Source: Methanobacterium veterum
GTDB lineage: Archaea; Methanobacteriota; Methanobacteria; Methanobacteriales; Methanobacteriaceae
DNA: 64,000 nt
NCBI RefSeq assembly: GCF_000745485.1
Contig: NZ_JQJK01000009.1
Coordinates: forward strand, 124,001 to 188,000
Reading direction: 5' to 3'
Of this stretch, positions 8,890 through 18,700 are shown in pieces. Under the pieces are notes generated by a model. The model searched no databases. It was not told where the DNA came from and saw only the letters and a program-made list of their open reading frames with translations. Every line of letters starts with the position of its first letter. Position 1 is the stretch's first letter. Position numbers and translations under genes: made by a program.

Positions 8890-10557
8890 ATGCGGAAGGA
8901 AGTTAAATTTATGTTCTTGCTGACGGGCTTGTTGTTAGCATTCACTATGGTTAATGCTGTTGGTGCGGCCAGTTATAATATTACTGATGATTCGTACGGT
9001 ACGTATTTCAACGCGTCAGGGTATATCAATGATACAAATATTCGTGCTGGTGATGTTTTAGACCTGTACGGCACTATCAATAATAAAAATATGTATATTG
9101 ACAGGCCTTTGAATTTGACCAGTACTAGTAAAACAGGAAAACTTGTTAACGGGACTATAACTATTTTATCAGGCGGATCCGGGTCAAATGTCACTGGTCT
9201 GGTTATAAGTAATGACAATCAAAATGGAATAATTCTTGAGGGTGCAAATAACAGTGAAATATCCAATAACACCATTTCTGCAAATCAGAAAGAGGAAAGT
9301 TATGGTATTTATTTGAATGAGGCTAATAACAATAAAATCCTCGGAAATAAAATAAACACCACCGGGGATAAGGTTACCCATGGTATTTTTTTAGATGAAT
9401 CCAGTGGTAATGAAATCAGATTAAATGAAATTCAAACGACTGGAAACGTTCCTGAAAGCGATGTTTTTAATCTGGAATTTCCTACATTGGGTATTTACTT
9501 AAGGAATTCTCAAAATAACAGTATTTTACAGAATACCATTAATACTGCCGCTGAGAATAATTCTGTTGCAGGCGTTAACTTATATTACAACAGTAATGAC
9601 AATAAAATCACAGATAACATGGTTACAACCACTGGAAATGGCAATGTTTATGGTTTAACAATATACCAGTGTATTAAACCGTCTTCTATGGATTCTATTT
9701 CTACTGGAAATAATTTCTCAAGAAACAGCGTCATTACAACTGGAAAGGGATACAGCAATGGTATCAATTTAGGGTGGTACAGTTACAATACAACAGTCAG
9801 CGATAACGATGTTGTTACCAGTGCAGATGATTATGCTTATGGATTGGTGATGATTGGAAGCTTTAATTCAAATATTAATGAAAATAATTTTACCACCGAA
9901 TCTAATATTAACTATGGCGCTACACTAGAGGATTCAGATAACAATAGTTTTGTAGAAAATGATTTCACAGGGACTGGAAATTACAGCATTGGTACTGCTT
10001 TGTATGGGTCTGATAACAACATTATTAGCAAAAATAAAGTTTCAGTAAAAGGGAACGCTGATGCAGATCCTGAAACCATCTATGAGCACAGTGATCCTAT
10101 TCCTGCAACGAATGTAGGTGTGTATTTAGTCCACAGCTCTGAAAATAACATTGTAGATAGTAACAGCGTTATAACCAATGGTGAATATGCTGTAAATGCT
10201 TCAAAAGCAGTTAATACAGTTATTATAAATAATTATCTGGTTTCAGGAAGTAATTATGGTGATGAAGCAGTGGCTTCTGGTTCAGGGGATACTGTTGCTG
10301 ATAATTATGGTGAAGCACTTGTAGATGATAATGTTGGTTCGATAATTAATGTACAGCAGTTACGAACATCATTTAGAAATTTTAAAGAGGGGAATAAAAG
10401 TTCTGTACCTTCTGCAGGTGCAATAGAAGTAACTAACAGAAGTACCGTACCTATGAAAAATACAGGTATGCCTTTAACGGGATTATGGGCGGCAGTTTTG
10501 TCTATACTTGGTGGAATGGCAGTTTCAAAGAGAAATTTTGGGAAAGGTAGTAATTAA
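8890..10557 (+). CDS. Secreted beta-helix protein with P-x-x-TG-x-P anchor
   Basis: The ATG at 8890 is chosen over the in-frame ATG at 8875 because GGAGG (8877-8881) would overlap the latter. The 555-residue product has a signal peptide ending VNAVGAAS, a conserved N-terminal cap ([18 protein letters not shown], then [13 protein letters not shown]), a NosD-like beta-helix (about 9090-10320), and a C-terminal VPMKNTGMP followed by a hydrophobic helix and SKRN. The N-terminal cap is almost base-for-base identical to that of the 11026 gene. No catalytic motif is visible, so a structural or adhesive role is likely. Confidence 0.85.
   Translation: MRKEVKFMFLLTGLLLAFTMVNAVGAASYNITDDSYGTYFNASGYINDTNIRAGDVLDLYGTINNKNMYIDRPLNLTSTSKTGKLVNGTITILSGGSGSNVTGLVISNDNQNGIILEGANNSEISNNTISANQKEESYGIYLNEANNNKILGNKINTTGDKVTHGIFLDESSGNEIRLNEIQTTGNVPESDVFNLEFPTLGIYLRNSQNNSILQNTINTAAENNSVAGVNLYYNSNDNKITDNMVTTTGNGNVYGLTIYQCIKPSSMDSISTGNNFSRNSVITTGKGYSNGINLGWYSYNTTVSDNDVVTSADDYAYGLVMIGSFNSNINENNFTTESNINYGATLEDSDNNSFVENDFTGTGNYSIGTALYGSDNNIISKNKVSVKGNADADPETIYEHSDPIPATNVGVYLVHSSENNIVDSNSVITNGEYAVNASKAVNTVIINNYLVSGSNYGDEAVASGSGDTVADNYGEALVDDNVGSIINVQQLRTSFRNFKEGNKSSVPSAGAIEVTNRSTVPMKNTGMPLTGLWAAVLSILGGMAVSKRNFGKGSN
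8960..9232 (+). repeat. N-terminal cap repeat, copy A (pairs with 11096-11368)
   Basis: About 270 bases coding the signal-peptide end and first beta-helix turns differ from 11096-11368 at only about two positions (ACTATC/ACCATC and GACAGG/GATAGG), both silent. Sequences on either side diverge quickly, which is the pattern of recent gene conversion. Confidence 0.8.
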
Positions 10558-10643
10558 TGGTAAGTTTTTTGTCTTACCTTTGAACTATTTTTCCTAAATT
10601 ACCCTTTATAAATTGGTTTTGTACTTTCTGGATTTAAGATGTC

Positions 10644-10802
10644 ATGGTATATGTAATAGCGAAACTCTGGGAACCGTTGATACCTGTACCAATATTTTAT
10701 TTTTTGATAATTTTAGAAAATGTGAATAAAGGTCCTCTAAATACTGTATTTGGGAGTTTAATCATTTTTTATCTGGCTAATTGTGGTTATGGGGTTATAT
10801 AA
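10644..10802 (+). CDS. Possible 52-residue membrane peptide
   Basis: An ATG frame codes MVYVIAKLWEPLIPVPIF, then YFLIILENVNKGPL and VFGSLIIFYLANCGYG. It is hydrophobic with a plausible turn between two helices. There is no convincing ribosome-binding site, so it may be a remnant of a larger membrane protein or chance. It sits in the spacer between the 8890 and 11026 genes. Confidence 0.25.
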   Translation: MVYVIAKLWEPLIPVPIFYFLIILENVNKGPLNTVFGSLIIFYLANCGYGVI

Positions 10803-10942
10803 TATTAAATGGTTTATATTAATTTTAAGGATAGTATTATCTATTTTATATGGTACTGTTTTTGTTTAAAATGCTTCATCAGCGGGAATAAACCGAAAAT
10901 TATATATATTCATCATTTATATTCTATACTATTTCAACTTTA

Positions 10943-10998
10943 ATTGAATTTTTATAAGGTAAAACTGATTAAATTAAATTGAATTTTTATAAGGTAAA
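10943..10998 (+). repeat. 22-bp direct repeat, two copies 34 bp apart
   Basis: AATTGAATTTTTATAAGGT plus AAA occurs at 10943-10964 and again at 10977-10998, just before the ribosome-binding site of the 11026 gene. It may be a tandem regulator site in the leader or a slippage duplication. A TATA-like element, TTATATATATTC, lies near 10905. Confidence 0.45.
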
Positions 10999-11025
10999 TT
11001 TGAATTAATAGGAGGGGATGAAAAT

Positions 11026-13272
11026 ATGCAGAAGAAATTTAAATTTGCCATGCTAACAGTTGCTTTGCTGATATCGTGTGCGATGGTTAATGCCGTTGGT
11101 GCGGCCAGTTATAATATTACTGATGATTCGTACGGTACGTATTTCAACGCGTCAGGGTATATCAATGATACAAATATTCGTGCTGGTGATGTTTTAGACC
11201 TGTACGGCACCATCAATAATAAAAATATGTATATTGATAGGCCTTTGAATTTGACCAGTACTAGTAAAACAGGAAAACTTGTTAACGGGACTATAACTAT
11301 TTTATCAGGCGGATCCGGGTCAAATGTCACTGGTCTGGTTATAAGTAATGACAATCAAAATGGAATAATCCTTAACCAGTCCAACGGCAGTAAAATATCA
11401 AACAACACCATTAATGCAAATCAGAAAGGGAAAAGTTATGGTATCTATTTGAATGAGGCTAACAACAATAAAATCATTGGAAATAAAATAAACACCACTG
11501 GAGATAAAGTTACATATGGTGTTTACTTATATGATTCTGATTCTAATGTACTTAATTCAAATACAATCAAAACAACAGGAGCTGCAGCAGATGTTGATTG
11601 GTCTAACTGGATGAAAGGTGGAATATATCCTACTATAAGCGTCTTTTTGGATGAAAGTTCCAGCAATAACAATATAACTGATAATTCAATCAACACAAAT
11701 TATAATAAGATAACAAGTATTAGTAAGGGGGATACCCTACTTGGTGTTCATATAAGCAACGACTGCAGTAACAATACCTTTAAAGGCAATAATGTCACCA
11801 CAAAAGGCTATTCTTGCGCTTATGGTTTAGATGTAGTGGGGTCCTATGGTTCAGTAGCACAGAATAACCTTATCCTGGGAAATACCATTGAAACAACTGG
11901 AAGTTATGCTAACGGTGTTAAAATAAGTTCTTATACTAAAAATACGAGTATTTCTAAAAATAAGATTAAAGCCAATGGTACTACAGTTGCTTATGGAGTC
12001 TATCTGGAAAACTGGGACGTACTTGAAAATGTCACCGTTACAGGAAACAACATCACTGCTGCGGCTAATGCCAATTATGTTATTGAGTTATACAAGGCTT
12101 CAGGACATACTATCACTGGTAACATAATCAAAGGTGTTGGAAATTACAGTTTAGGTATTGGAACATACGAATCTCAAAATAATACCATAATTAACAACAC
12201 CATTACTACAATAGGGAATAATTCTGCACCTGCAGTTTCTACAGGGGACTCTATACCTGCAGGAAATGAAGGTATTAAGCTGTACCAGAATTCTAATAAG
12301 AATACTGTAGCTTACAATGTAATTAACAGCTGTACGTTATATGCAATAGATGCTGCTACCTCTTATAATAATTCTATTACCAATAACTGGATGGTTTCGG
12401 ATAGTGGCAACAAACAGGGTAATGACACGGTATCTGGTACTGGTAACACAGTCAAAGATAACACAGGAATGCCCGTTGCGAATTTTACATCTAATTCTAC
12501 TGTGGGTAATGCACCGTTACCTGTGAAATTTACTGATCAATCCAAGTATGTCACATCATGGAAATGGAACTTCGGCGATGGGATAACATCAACTGAACAG
12601 AATCCAACTCATACTTACACTAAACCTGGAGTTTATCAGGTTATTTTAACAGTGTTCGCTGGTAATTTTACTACCTCAAAAACTGTTACTTTGACAGTTA
12701 AGGATGCTAAAGCTCCTACTGCTAGTGCTAGTGTTAAGGCGGGGACGTATAATGTTAATAAAGTTGTTACTTTGAAAATGAGTGAAAATGGAACTATTTA
12801 TTACACTTTAAATGGGGCTGCTCCAACTACAGGCAGTGCAAAGTACACTAAACCAATTACTATTAGTTCTACGCGTACTTTAAGGTTTTTAGCTGTGGAT
12901 AAAGCAGGCAACAAATCACCAGTATACACCGTAAAATACGTTATCGATAAGGCTGCGCCTAAAGTGAGTTTAACTTATCCTAGAAATAAGGCTGGGAAAG
13001 TTTCAAGAACAGGTGCCATTTCGGTTAAGTTCAGTGAAAGCGTTAAATCAAGCATCAACTGGTCTAAAGTGTACATTAAAAACCTTCGAACTGGAAAAAA
13101 AGTTGCAATCAGCAAAGTAATTAATAGAAATACAGTGTATCTTAAAATGACTTTTAAAAGATATGCTTACAACTGGTATCAGATTTATATTCCTGCTTCA
13201 GCTGTAAAAGACAGTGCAGGCAATAAACTGGCTAAAGTGTACACTTTTAAATTTAAAACAGGGAGATACTAA
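11026..13272 (+). CDS. Secreted beta-helix protein with PKD, chitobiase-like Ig and Big_5-like domains
   Basis: The ATG follows GGAGGGGATG at a good distance. The signal peptide ends NAVGAAS. Order: conserved cap, NosD-like beta-helix (about 11220-12470), PKD domain (12475-12700; [24 protein letters not shown]), one chitobiase-C-terminal-like Ig domain (12715-12955; [27 protein letters not shown]), and a Big_5-like domain (12960-13268; [18 protein letters not shown]) ending KFKTGRY. There is no membrane anchor. It begins a likely operon with the 13302 gene (29-base gap). It shares its N-terminus with the 8890 protein and its C-terminus with the 2-2248 and 13302 proteins, so it is a mosaic. 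Confidence 0.85.
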   Translation: MQKKFKFAMLTVALLISCAMVNAVGAASYNITDDSYGTYFNASGYINDTNIRAGDVLDLYGTINNKNMYIDRPLNLTSTSKTGKLVNGTITILSGGSGSNVTGLVISNDNQNGIILNQSNGSKISNNTINANQKGKSYGIYLNEANNNKIIGNKINTTGDKVTYGVYLYDSDSNVLNSNTIKTTGAAADVDWSNWMKGGIYPTISVFLDESSSNNNITDNSINTNYNKITSISKGDTLLGVHISNDCSNNTFKGNNVTTKGYSCAYGLDVVGSYGSVAQNNLILGNTIETTGSYANGVKISSYTKNTSISKNKIKANGTTVAYGVYLENWDVLENVTVTGNNITAAANANYVIELYKASGHTITGNIIKGVGNYSLGIGTYESQNNTIINNTITTIGNNSAPAVSTGDSIPAGNEGIKLYQNSNKNTVAYNVINSCTLYAIDAATSYNNSITNNWMVSDSGNKQGNDTVSGTGNTVKDNTGMPVANFTSNSTVGNAPLPVKFTDQSKYVTSWKWNFGDGITSTEQNPTHTYTKPGVYQVILTVFAGNFTTSKTVTLTVKDAKAPTASASVKAGTYNVNKVVTLKMSENGTIYYTLNGAAPTTGSAKYTKPITISSTRTLRFLAVDKAGNKSPVYTVKYVIDKAAPKVSLTYPRNKAGKVSRTGAISVKFSESVKSSINWSKVYIKNLRTGKKVAISKVINRNTVYLKMTFKRYAYNWYQIYIPASAVKDSAGNKLAKVYTFKFKTGRY
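11096..11368 (+). repeat. N-terminal cap repeat, copy B (pairs with 8960-9232)
   Basis: This is the partner of the copy at 8960-9232, about 2,136 bases away in the same orientation, with about two silent differences over 270 bases. The same cap appears in more diverged form at 13375-13600 and, cut, at 2-170. Confidence 0.8.
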
Positions 13273-13301
13273 TCTTTTCTTCATTTTTGGAGGATACTAT
13301 A

Positions 13302-15674
13302 ATGCAGAGAGAATTAAAGTTTATGATGGTAGTAACTGGCTTATTGTTAGCATTCACTATGGTTAATGCTGTTGGTGCGGCCAGTTATACTATTACCGAT
13401 GATTCATACGGCACGTATTTTAATGAATCGGGGTATATTAAAGACTCAAATATTCATGCGGGTGATGTTTTAGACCTGTACGGCACTATCAATAATAAAA
13501 ATATGTATATTGACAGGCCTTTGAATTTGACCAGTACTAGTAAAACAGGTAAACTTGTTAACGGGACCATTACTATACTGAAAAATGGTTCAGGTTCAAA
13601 TGTGACAGGTCTAACCATTCAAAACAGTAATGAAAACGGCAGCGGAATTTCATTATACGAAACTGAGAATAACACCATACGGGGAAATAGCATATCCTGC
13701 AACGGCCCTTATGGATTTGGAATTCCTCTGACACGTTCTAATCACAATAAAATTATTGAAAATACTGTTAAAACATATAAATATACTATTGATGGCAATA
13801 CTCGAACGCATACTGCCATTCCTTTGGGTTCTTCAAACTACAACATTATAGCAGGTAACCATGTCGAAAGTAATGGGGCAGACTGTATTTATCTGACGAT
13901 ATATTCTTCAGGTAAATTTGAGAGTGACGGGGCCAGTTATTATAATAGTATCTTCAACAATACCTGCGTAGGTGTAAATGATTCTTTTTGTTACGCTATT
14001 CAGGTGATGGGTTCCTATAACAATGTTACAAATAACACAGTTACAGGGTCCTACAGGGGTGTTTCATCGGAAATGGATACGGAGGGCGGCAACGCCATAG
14101 TTGGAAACACCATTTGCGCAACTTACTGCGGTATTTATTTCACTTCCAAGTGTACAGTGTCTGGAAATAAAATATCTGGCTATGATTCAACTGATAGCGG
14201 TATCCGTGCTTATGGTTCGGGTGCAATAATAAAAGATAATATCATAAACCTGGCCAGTGGGTATGGAATTTATTTAGCAGGTTCAAATTGTACGGTCACT
14301 GGAAACAATATTACAACATCAGGTACTAAAGAGGGTATCTATGTATATGGTAAAATTGACAATAACACGCTTTCTGAAAACGTTATAACTTCAAATAGTA
14401 CTGGAATTCTGTTAAAAAAGCAGTCTTCAAGTAAATTTCCTACTAACACTAAAATAAACAGTAACCATATTACCACTACTGGTACTTATGCTGTTGATTC
14501 AACTGAGGGTAGCAGCACCACTGTTACCAATAATTTACTGGTTTCAAGTGGTAATCAAGGTAATGATGCAGTAAATACTGGTTCAAACGACACGGTTGCT
14601 GATAATTACGGCAAATTAACACCTTCGGCGGATGTTGGGAGTGGCTCTTTTAATAAGGGGATAACTGTGCATTTAACTGCTGTAGATAATAAAGATCCTA
14701 ATCCTAGAATTTATTATACTACTAATGGTAGTACTCCCACTACAGGCAGTACTTTGTATACTGGGTCAATAAGCGTTAGTAAGGAAGGGGCCACTGTTTT
14801 GAAGTTTATCGCTGTTAATTTGGATGGTGAAGTTTCGGATGTGGTTACAAAAACTTATATTATTGACACTAAGGTTCCTACAGCGAGTGTTAATGTTTCA
14901 GGTGGAACGTATAATGTTAGTAAGAGTGTTACTTTGAAAATGAGTGAAAATGGGACGATTTATTACACTACTAATGGGGTTACACCAACTACTGGCAGTA
15001 CTAAGTATTCTGGTTCTTTTAGTGTTGGTTCTACTTGTACTTTGAAGTTTTTGGCGGTGGATAAGGCAGGTAATAAGTCACCGGTGTACACTGTAAAGTA
15101 TGTTATTGATAAGACTGCTCCTAAAGCTAGTGCTAGTGTTTCAAGTGGATATTATAATGTTGCTAAGAGTGTTACTTTGAAAATGAGTGAGTCTGGAAGT
15201 ATTTATTATACTTTGAATGGGGCTGCGCCAACTACACGCAGTGTTAGGTATACTAAACCAATTACTATTAGTTCTACTTGTACTTTAAGGTTTTTAGCTG
15301 TGGATAAAGCAGGTAATAAGTCTCCAGTGTACACTGTTAAGTATGTTATTGATAAGGCTGCGCCTAAGGTTAGTTTAACCAGTCCTAAAAATAAGGCAGG
15401 GAAAGTTTCAAGAACAGGTACTATTGGTGTTAAGTTTAGTGAAAGCGTTAAAGCGGGTGTGAATTGGTCTAAAGTGTATATTAAGAACCTTAAAACTGGG
15501 AAAAAAGTTGCAGTTAGCAAAGTAATTAAGGGAAACATTTTGTACCTTAAAACTACCAGCAAAAGATCAGCAAATACCTGGTACCAGGTTTACATCCCAG
15601 CATATGCTGTAAAAGACACTGCAGGCAATAAAATGGCTAAAGGGTATACTTTCAAGTTCAAAACAGGAAAATAA
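13302..15674 (+). CDS. Secreted beta-helix protein with three chitobiase-like Ig domains and Big_5-like domain
   Basis: The ATG at 13302 is used; the TTG at 13287 overlaps the ribosome-binding site GGAGG. The 790-residue product has a signal peptide (ending NAVGAAS), the conserved cap, a NosD-like beta-helix (to about 14610), and three Ig modules with IYYT[TL]NG near 14709, 14960 and 15200. A Big_5-like end (15360-15670) finishes in KFKTGK. It is the full-length paralogue of the protein cut by the left edge of the window. It lies 29 bases after the 11026 gene and 57-81 bases before the CobN-like gene, so all three may be read together. It is a surface protein of unknown ligand. Confidence 0.85.
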   Translation: MQRELKFMMVVTGLLLAFTMVNAVGAASYTITDDSYGTYFNESGYIKDSNIHAGDVLDLYGTINNKNMYIDRPLNLTSTSKTGKLVNGTITILKNGSGSNVTGLTIQNSNENGSGISLYETENNTIRGNSISCNGPYGFGIPLTRSNHNKIIENTVKTYKYTIDGNTRTHTAIPLGSSNYNIIAGNHVESNGADCIYLTIYSSGKFESDGASYYNSIFNNTCVGVNDSFCYAIQVMGSYNNVTNNTVTGSYRGVSSEMDTEGGNAIVGNTICATYCGIYFTSKCTVSGNKISGYDSTDSGIRAYGSGAIIKDNIINLASGYGIYLAGSNCTVTGNNITTSGTKEGIYVYGKIDNNTLSENVITSNSTGILLKKQSSSKFPTNTKINSNHITTTGTYAVDSTEGSSTTVTNNLLVSSGNQGNDAVNTGSNDTVADNYGKLTPSADVGSGSFNKGITVHLTAVDNKDPNPRIYYTTNGSTPTTGSTLYTGSISVSKEGATVLKFIAVNLDGEVSDVVTKTYIIDTKVPTASVNVSGGTYNVSKSVTLKMSENGTIYYTTNGVTPTTGSTKYSGSFSVGSTCTLKFLAVDKAGNKSPVYTVKYVIDKTAPKASASVSSGYYNVAKSVTLKMSESGSIYYTLNGAAPTTRSVRYTKPITISSTCTLRFLAVDKAGNKSPVYTVKYVIDKAAPKVSLTSPKNKAGKVSRTGTIGVKFSESVKAGVNWSKVYIKNLKTGKKVAVSKVIKGNILYLKTTSKRSANTWYQVYIPAYAVKDTAGNKMAKGYTFKFKTGK

Positions 15675-15717
15675 AAACCTTATTTTCTTTTTTGAAGTAC
15701 AATTTAAACTTCAAAAG

Positions 15718-15725
15718 TAGGAAGT
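15718..15725 (+). promoter_or_regulatory. Ribosome-binding site suggesting an upstream AUC start for the CobN-like gene
   Basis: AGGAAGTG lies 30 bases before the ATG at 15756, too far for normal use. In frame at 15732 is ATC, six bases after the SD, followed by AAA AAT ATC AAA AAA CAG GGC ATG. This would add KNIKKQG in front of the hydrophobic signal sequence. A 9-bp inverted repeat (15691-15699/15709-15717) lies just upstream. Confidence 0.4.
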
Positions 15726-15755
15726 GTTACTATCAAAAATATCAAAAAACAGGGC

Positions 15756-18700
15756 ATGAAAATTTTGCTTTTAATGGCTGTACTTTTGTTTTCTTTCGCT
15801 CTTTGCGGGACTGTATCTGCAGATAATATTACAGGTAATCAGTCTTTGAATACAACAAATAACAGCACGTTAAGCAGTGGAATTTACAGTGCCTATTCCA
15901 CATCTCAAAGTACCGTTTCCAAATTGAATATCAGCGGGACTGTCCGCGATGCATATGATAAATCAAAAAAGGAGTATGCTGGAGAGTATAATGATGCGGT
16001 ACCTGTTTCTAACGCGACAGTAAATTTAAGAAATCAGAGTAATAAAAAGATAATTAAAACTGTAGTTACAGGTAATTCTGGAACTTATACTTTTAGTAAT
16101 CTGACTAAGGGGAGTTACATTGTAGAAATACTGTATAAAACTTATAAAAGCTTTAATAAAAGTATAACTCTCACTACAACCCCCCTAACTGTCAACCATA
16201 CATTTGTTCCAGATATAGCTGTTATCAGTTATTCTGGTACTTCCAGTACTGATGGCCAGCTTAATAAGATGCAGACACTTCAAAACTTGAGCTGCAGGGT
16301 TTACACTATTGAAAGCTACAGTAAAGATGATTCTAAGTGGTGGATGTTGAAATATACCAATTTTATCATGGTGGATATGTACAGTTACAACTTTGCTATA
16401 CCTGCAGATGTAATTGCAGATAGCCCCGCCAACCAGAATCACAGGATTGCATATGTATTTGGGATTTATGATGCCAACTTCATATCAAAATATATAGGCA
16501 GCTGGAATTTTTTAGGTGGGACCAATAAAAACAACACTTATAACACACTTGAAAACACGTATATTGGTTCTTACTGGCAGGCAGAAGCTGTAAATGATAG
16601 CAGCATAGTTAAAGAAAACATGCAGAATATGTTGGGTTATATCTTCTATTTAATGGGAGAAACCAGCGTAAATCCTACTAAAATAGAGGGCAGAACCCCA
16701 CTTTTATCTAACCCTACATGGGGAATATATCATCCAGATTACGGAATTTTTGGATCATCTCCCACCCAAAAAGAGATAAATGAATGGATCAAGGCAGATC
16801 CGGGCTATAATAGTGATAAATCTGGGAGTTTAAACTGGATGACCAATGAATTGAAAACATGGCAAGCGAAACATAACACCAATAAAGAGATTTATGCAGC
16901 GTTTGAAAAATGGTATAATTCGTCTAAGTCAAAAATAAAGGGTTCATTTATAATTATTGCCAGTTACAACCCTGGAGGAGCCCTTGTAGATAAAATGATC
17001 AAAACTTATGAAGCTCAAGGCAGGGCCGTATTTAATTTATTTCAGTCTGCACTTACACCTTCAATTAGTCAACTGTTAAATGAACTAACCGTCGGTGTAA
17101 ATGGCACTGGCCCATTATCAAGGGGTGTTGTCTGTGTAACTTCACTGTACAGCTGGTCAATGGATTATGCTAATATGGCTGATGGAGGTGCCATTGATGA
17201 CTTTGCAGAGATGAACATTGAAATTATCAAGGCTGTTAATGGTATCAGTAACTATAGTTACACAAGTGCATATGGGCCTCAAGCCGAATGGACCTATGCA
17301 GTCACTATTCCAGAGTTTGAAGGCGTTTTTGGGGCTGTGCCTGTATCTTATATTGATTCTAATGGTAATGAAATACCTGTACAGGAAGGTATAGATAAAG
17401 TTGTTCAACTGACCAACGGGTGGGCAAATCTTAAAGAAAAGGCCAATAAAGATAAAAAAGTTGCTATCGTTCTTTATGATTACCCTCCGGGGAAATCTAA
17501 TATAGGTGCTTCTTATCTGGATGTTTTCCGGAGCCTCCATGATTTATTGGTAGCGATGTATGATGCGGGATACAATATTGGCATGAAAAGAAGTGAAATT
17601 CCTTCTGCTACGAAACTTTATACTATCATCGCCTCATTTGGTAATAAAGGTACCTGGGCTCAGGGACTTCTTAATGAGTATGTTAAAGACAACTATGCAA
17701 ATCTCACTGCAAATAAACAGCTTGTAAATCTTACCCAATACATGAAATGGTTCAATGAATTACCTGAAACGCTGCAAGATCAATTAGTCGCTAAATGGGG
17801 CTCTGGTATTGGTAAAGTCATGGTTTATGATAACAAGTACCTTGTTATCCCTGGAATTGTTTGCGGTAACGTGTTTATCACAGTTCAACCAAGTAGGGGA
17901 TGGGAGGAACTGGAAACAGCTGAAGATTATCACAGTGCAACGCTTCCGCCCCACCAGCAGTATGTTGCATTTTATAAATGGTTAAGTGAAGTATTCAAAG
18001 CAGACGTAATGATAAACTTTGGAACCCATGGAACACTGGAGTGGTTGCCGGGTAGATCTATTGGAGTGCAGGCAGATGACTGGACTTTTCAACTATCCAC
18101 AATACCAGACATATACCCTTTTATAACTTCTGATCCTGGTGAAGGTATGGTTGCTAAAGACAGGGCATTTGCCCTTGTTATAAGTCATATGACCCCAGCT
18201 ACAGTTTCTTCAGAATTATATGGTGATTATGTCACCCTGCAGAATTATATTACCGCTTATAAGAATGCAATTAAAGTAAATGCTACTGATCTGGTGGCAC
18301 AGTATCAGATTAAAATTAAAAATGTAGCTGTTAATAAGCTGGGACTGACTGGTCCGAAAAAGGGTGAAAGTTTTGAAACATGGGTTAATAGCCTTGATGG
18401 TTATTTAGATGAACTTCAGAATACTCTTATCACATTAGGCTTGCATGTTTTAGGTCAGGGGCTTAAAGGTGATAATTTAATTCAGGAAACAATTACAATA
18501 GCGTCATCTAGAACGAAGATCATGGATAACATCAAAAAATTGTTGTATCCGTCATTAAGCGTAGATTATTACACAATGACCCACAATACCTCATATAATA
18601 GGTATGTAACTGCTATTAAAAGCAAATTAACCTATTATATAACTCAACTGGTTAATGGGGTCTCTTTAGCTAATCTGGCTGCAAAAAATGGAATCAGCAA

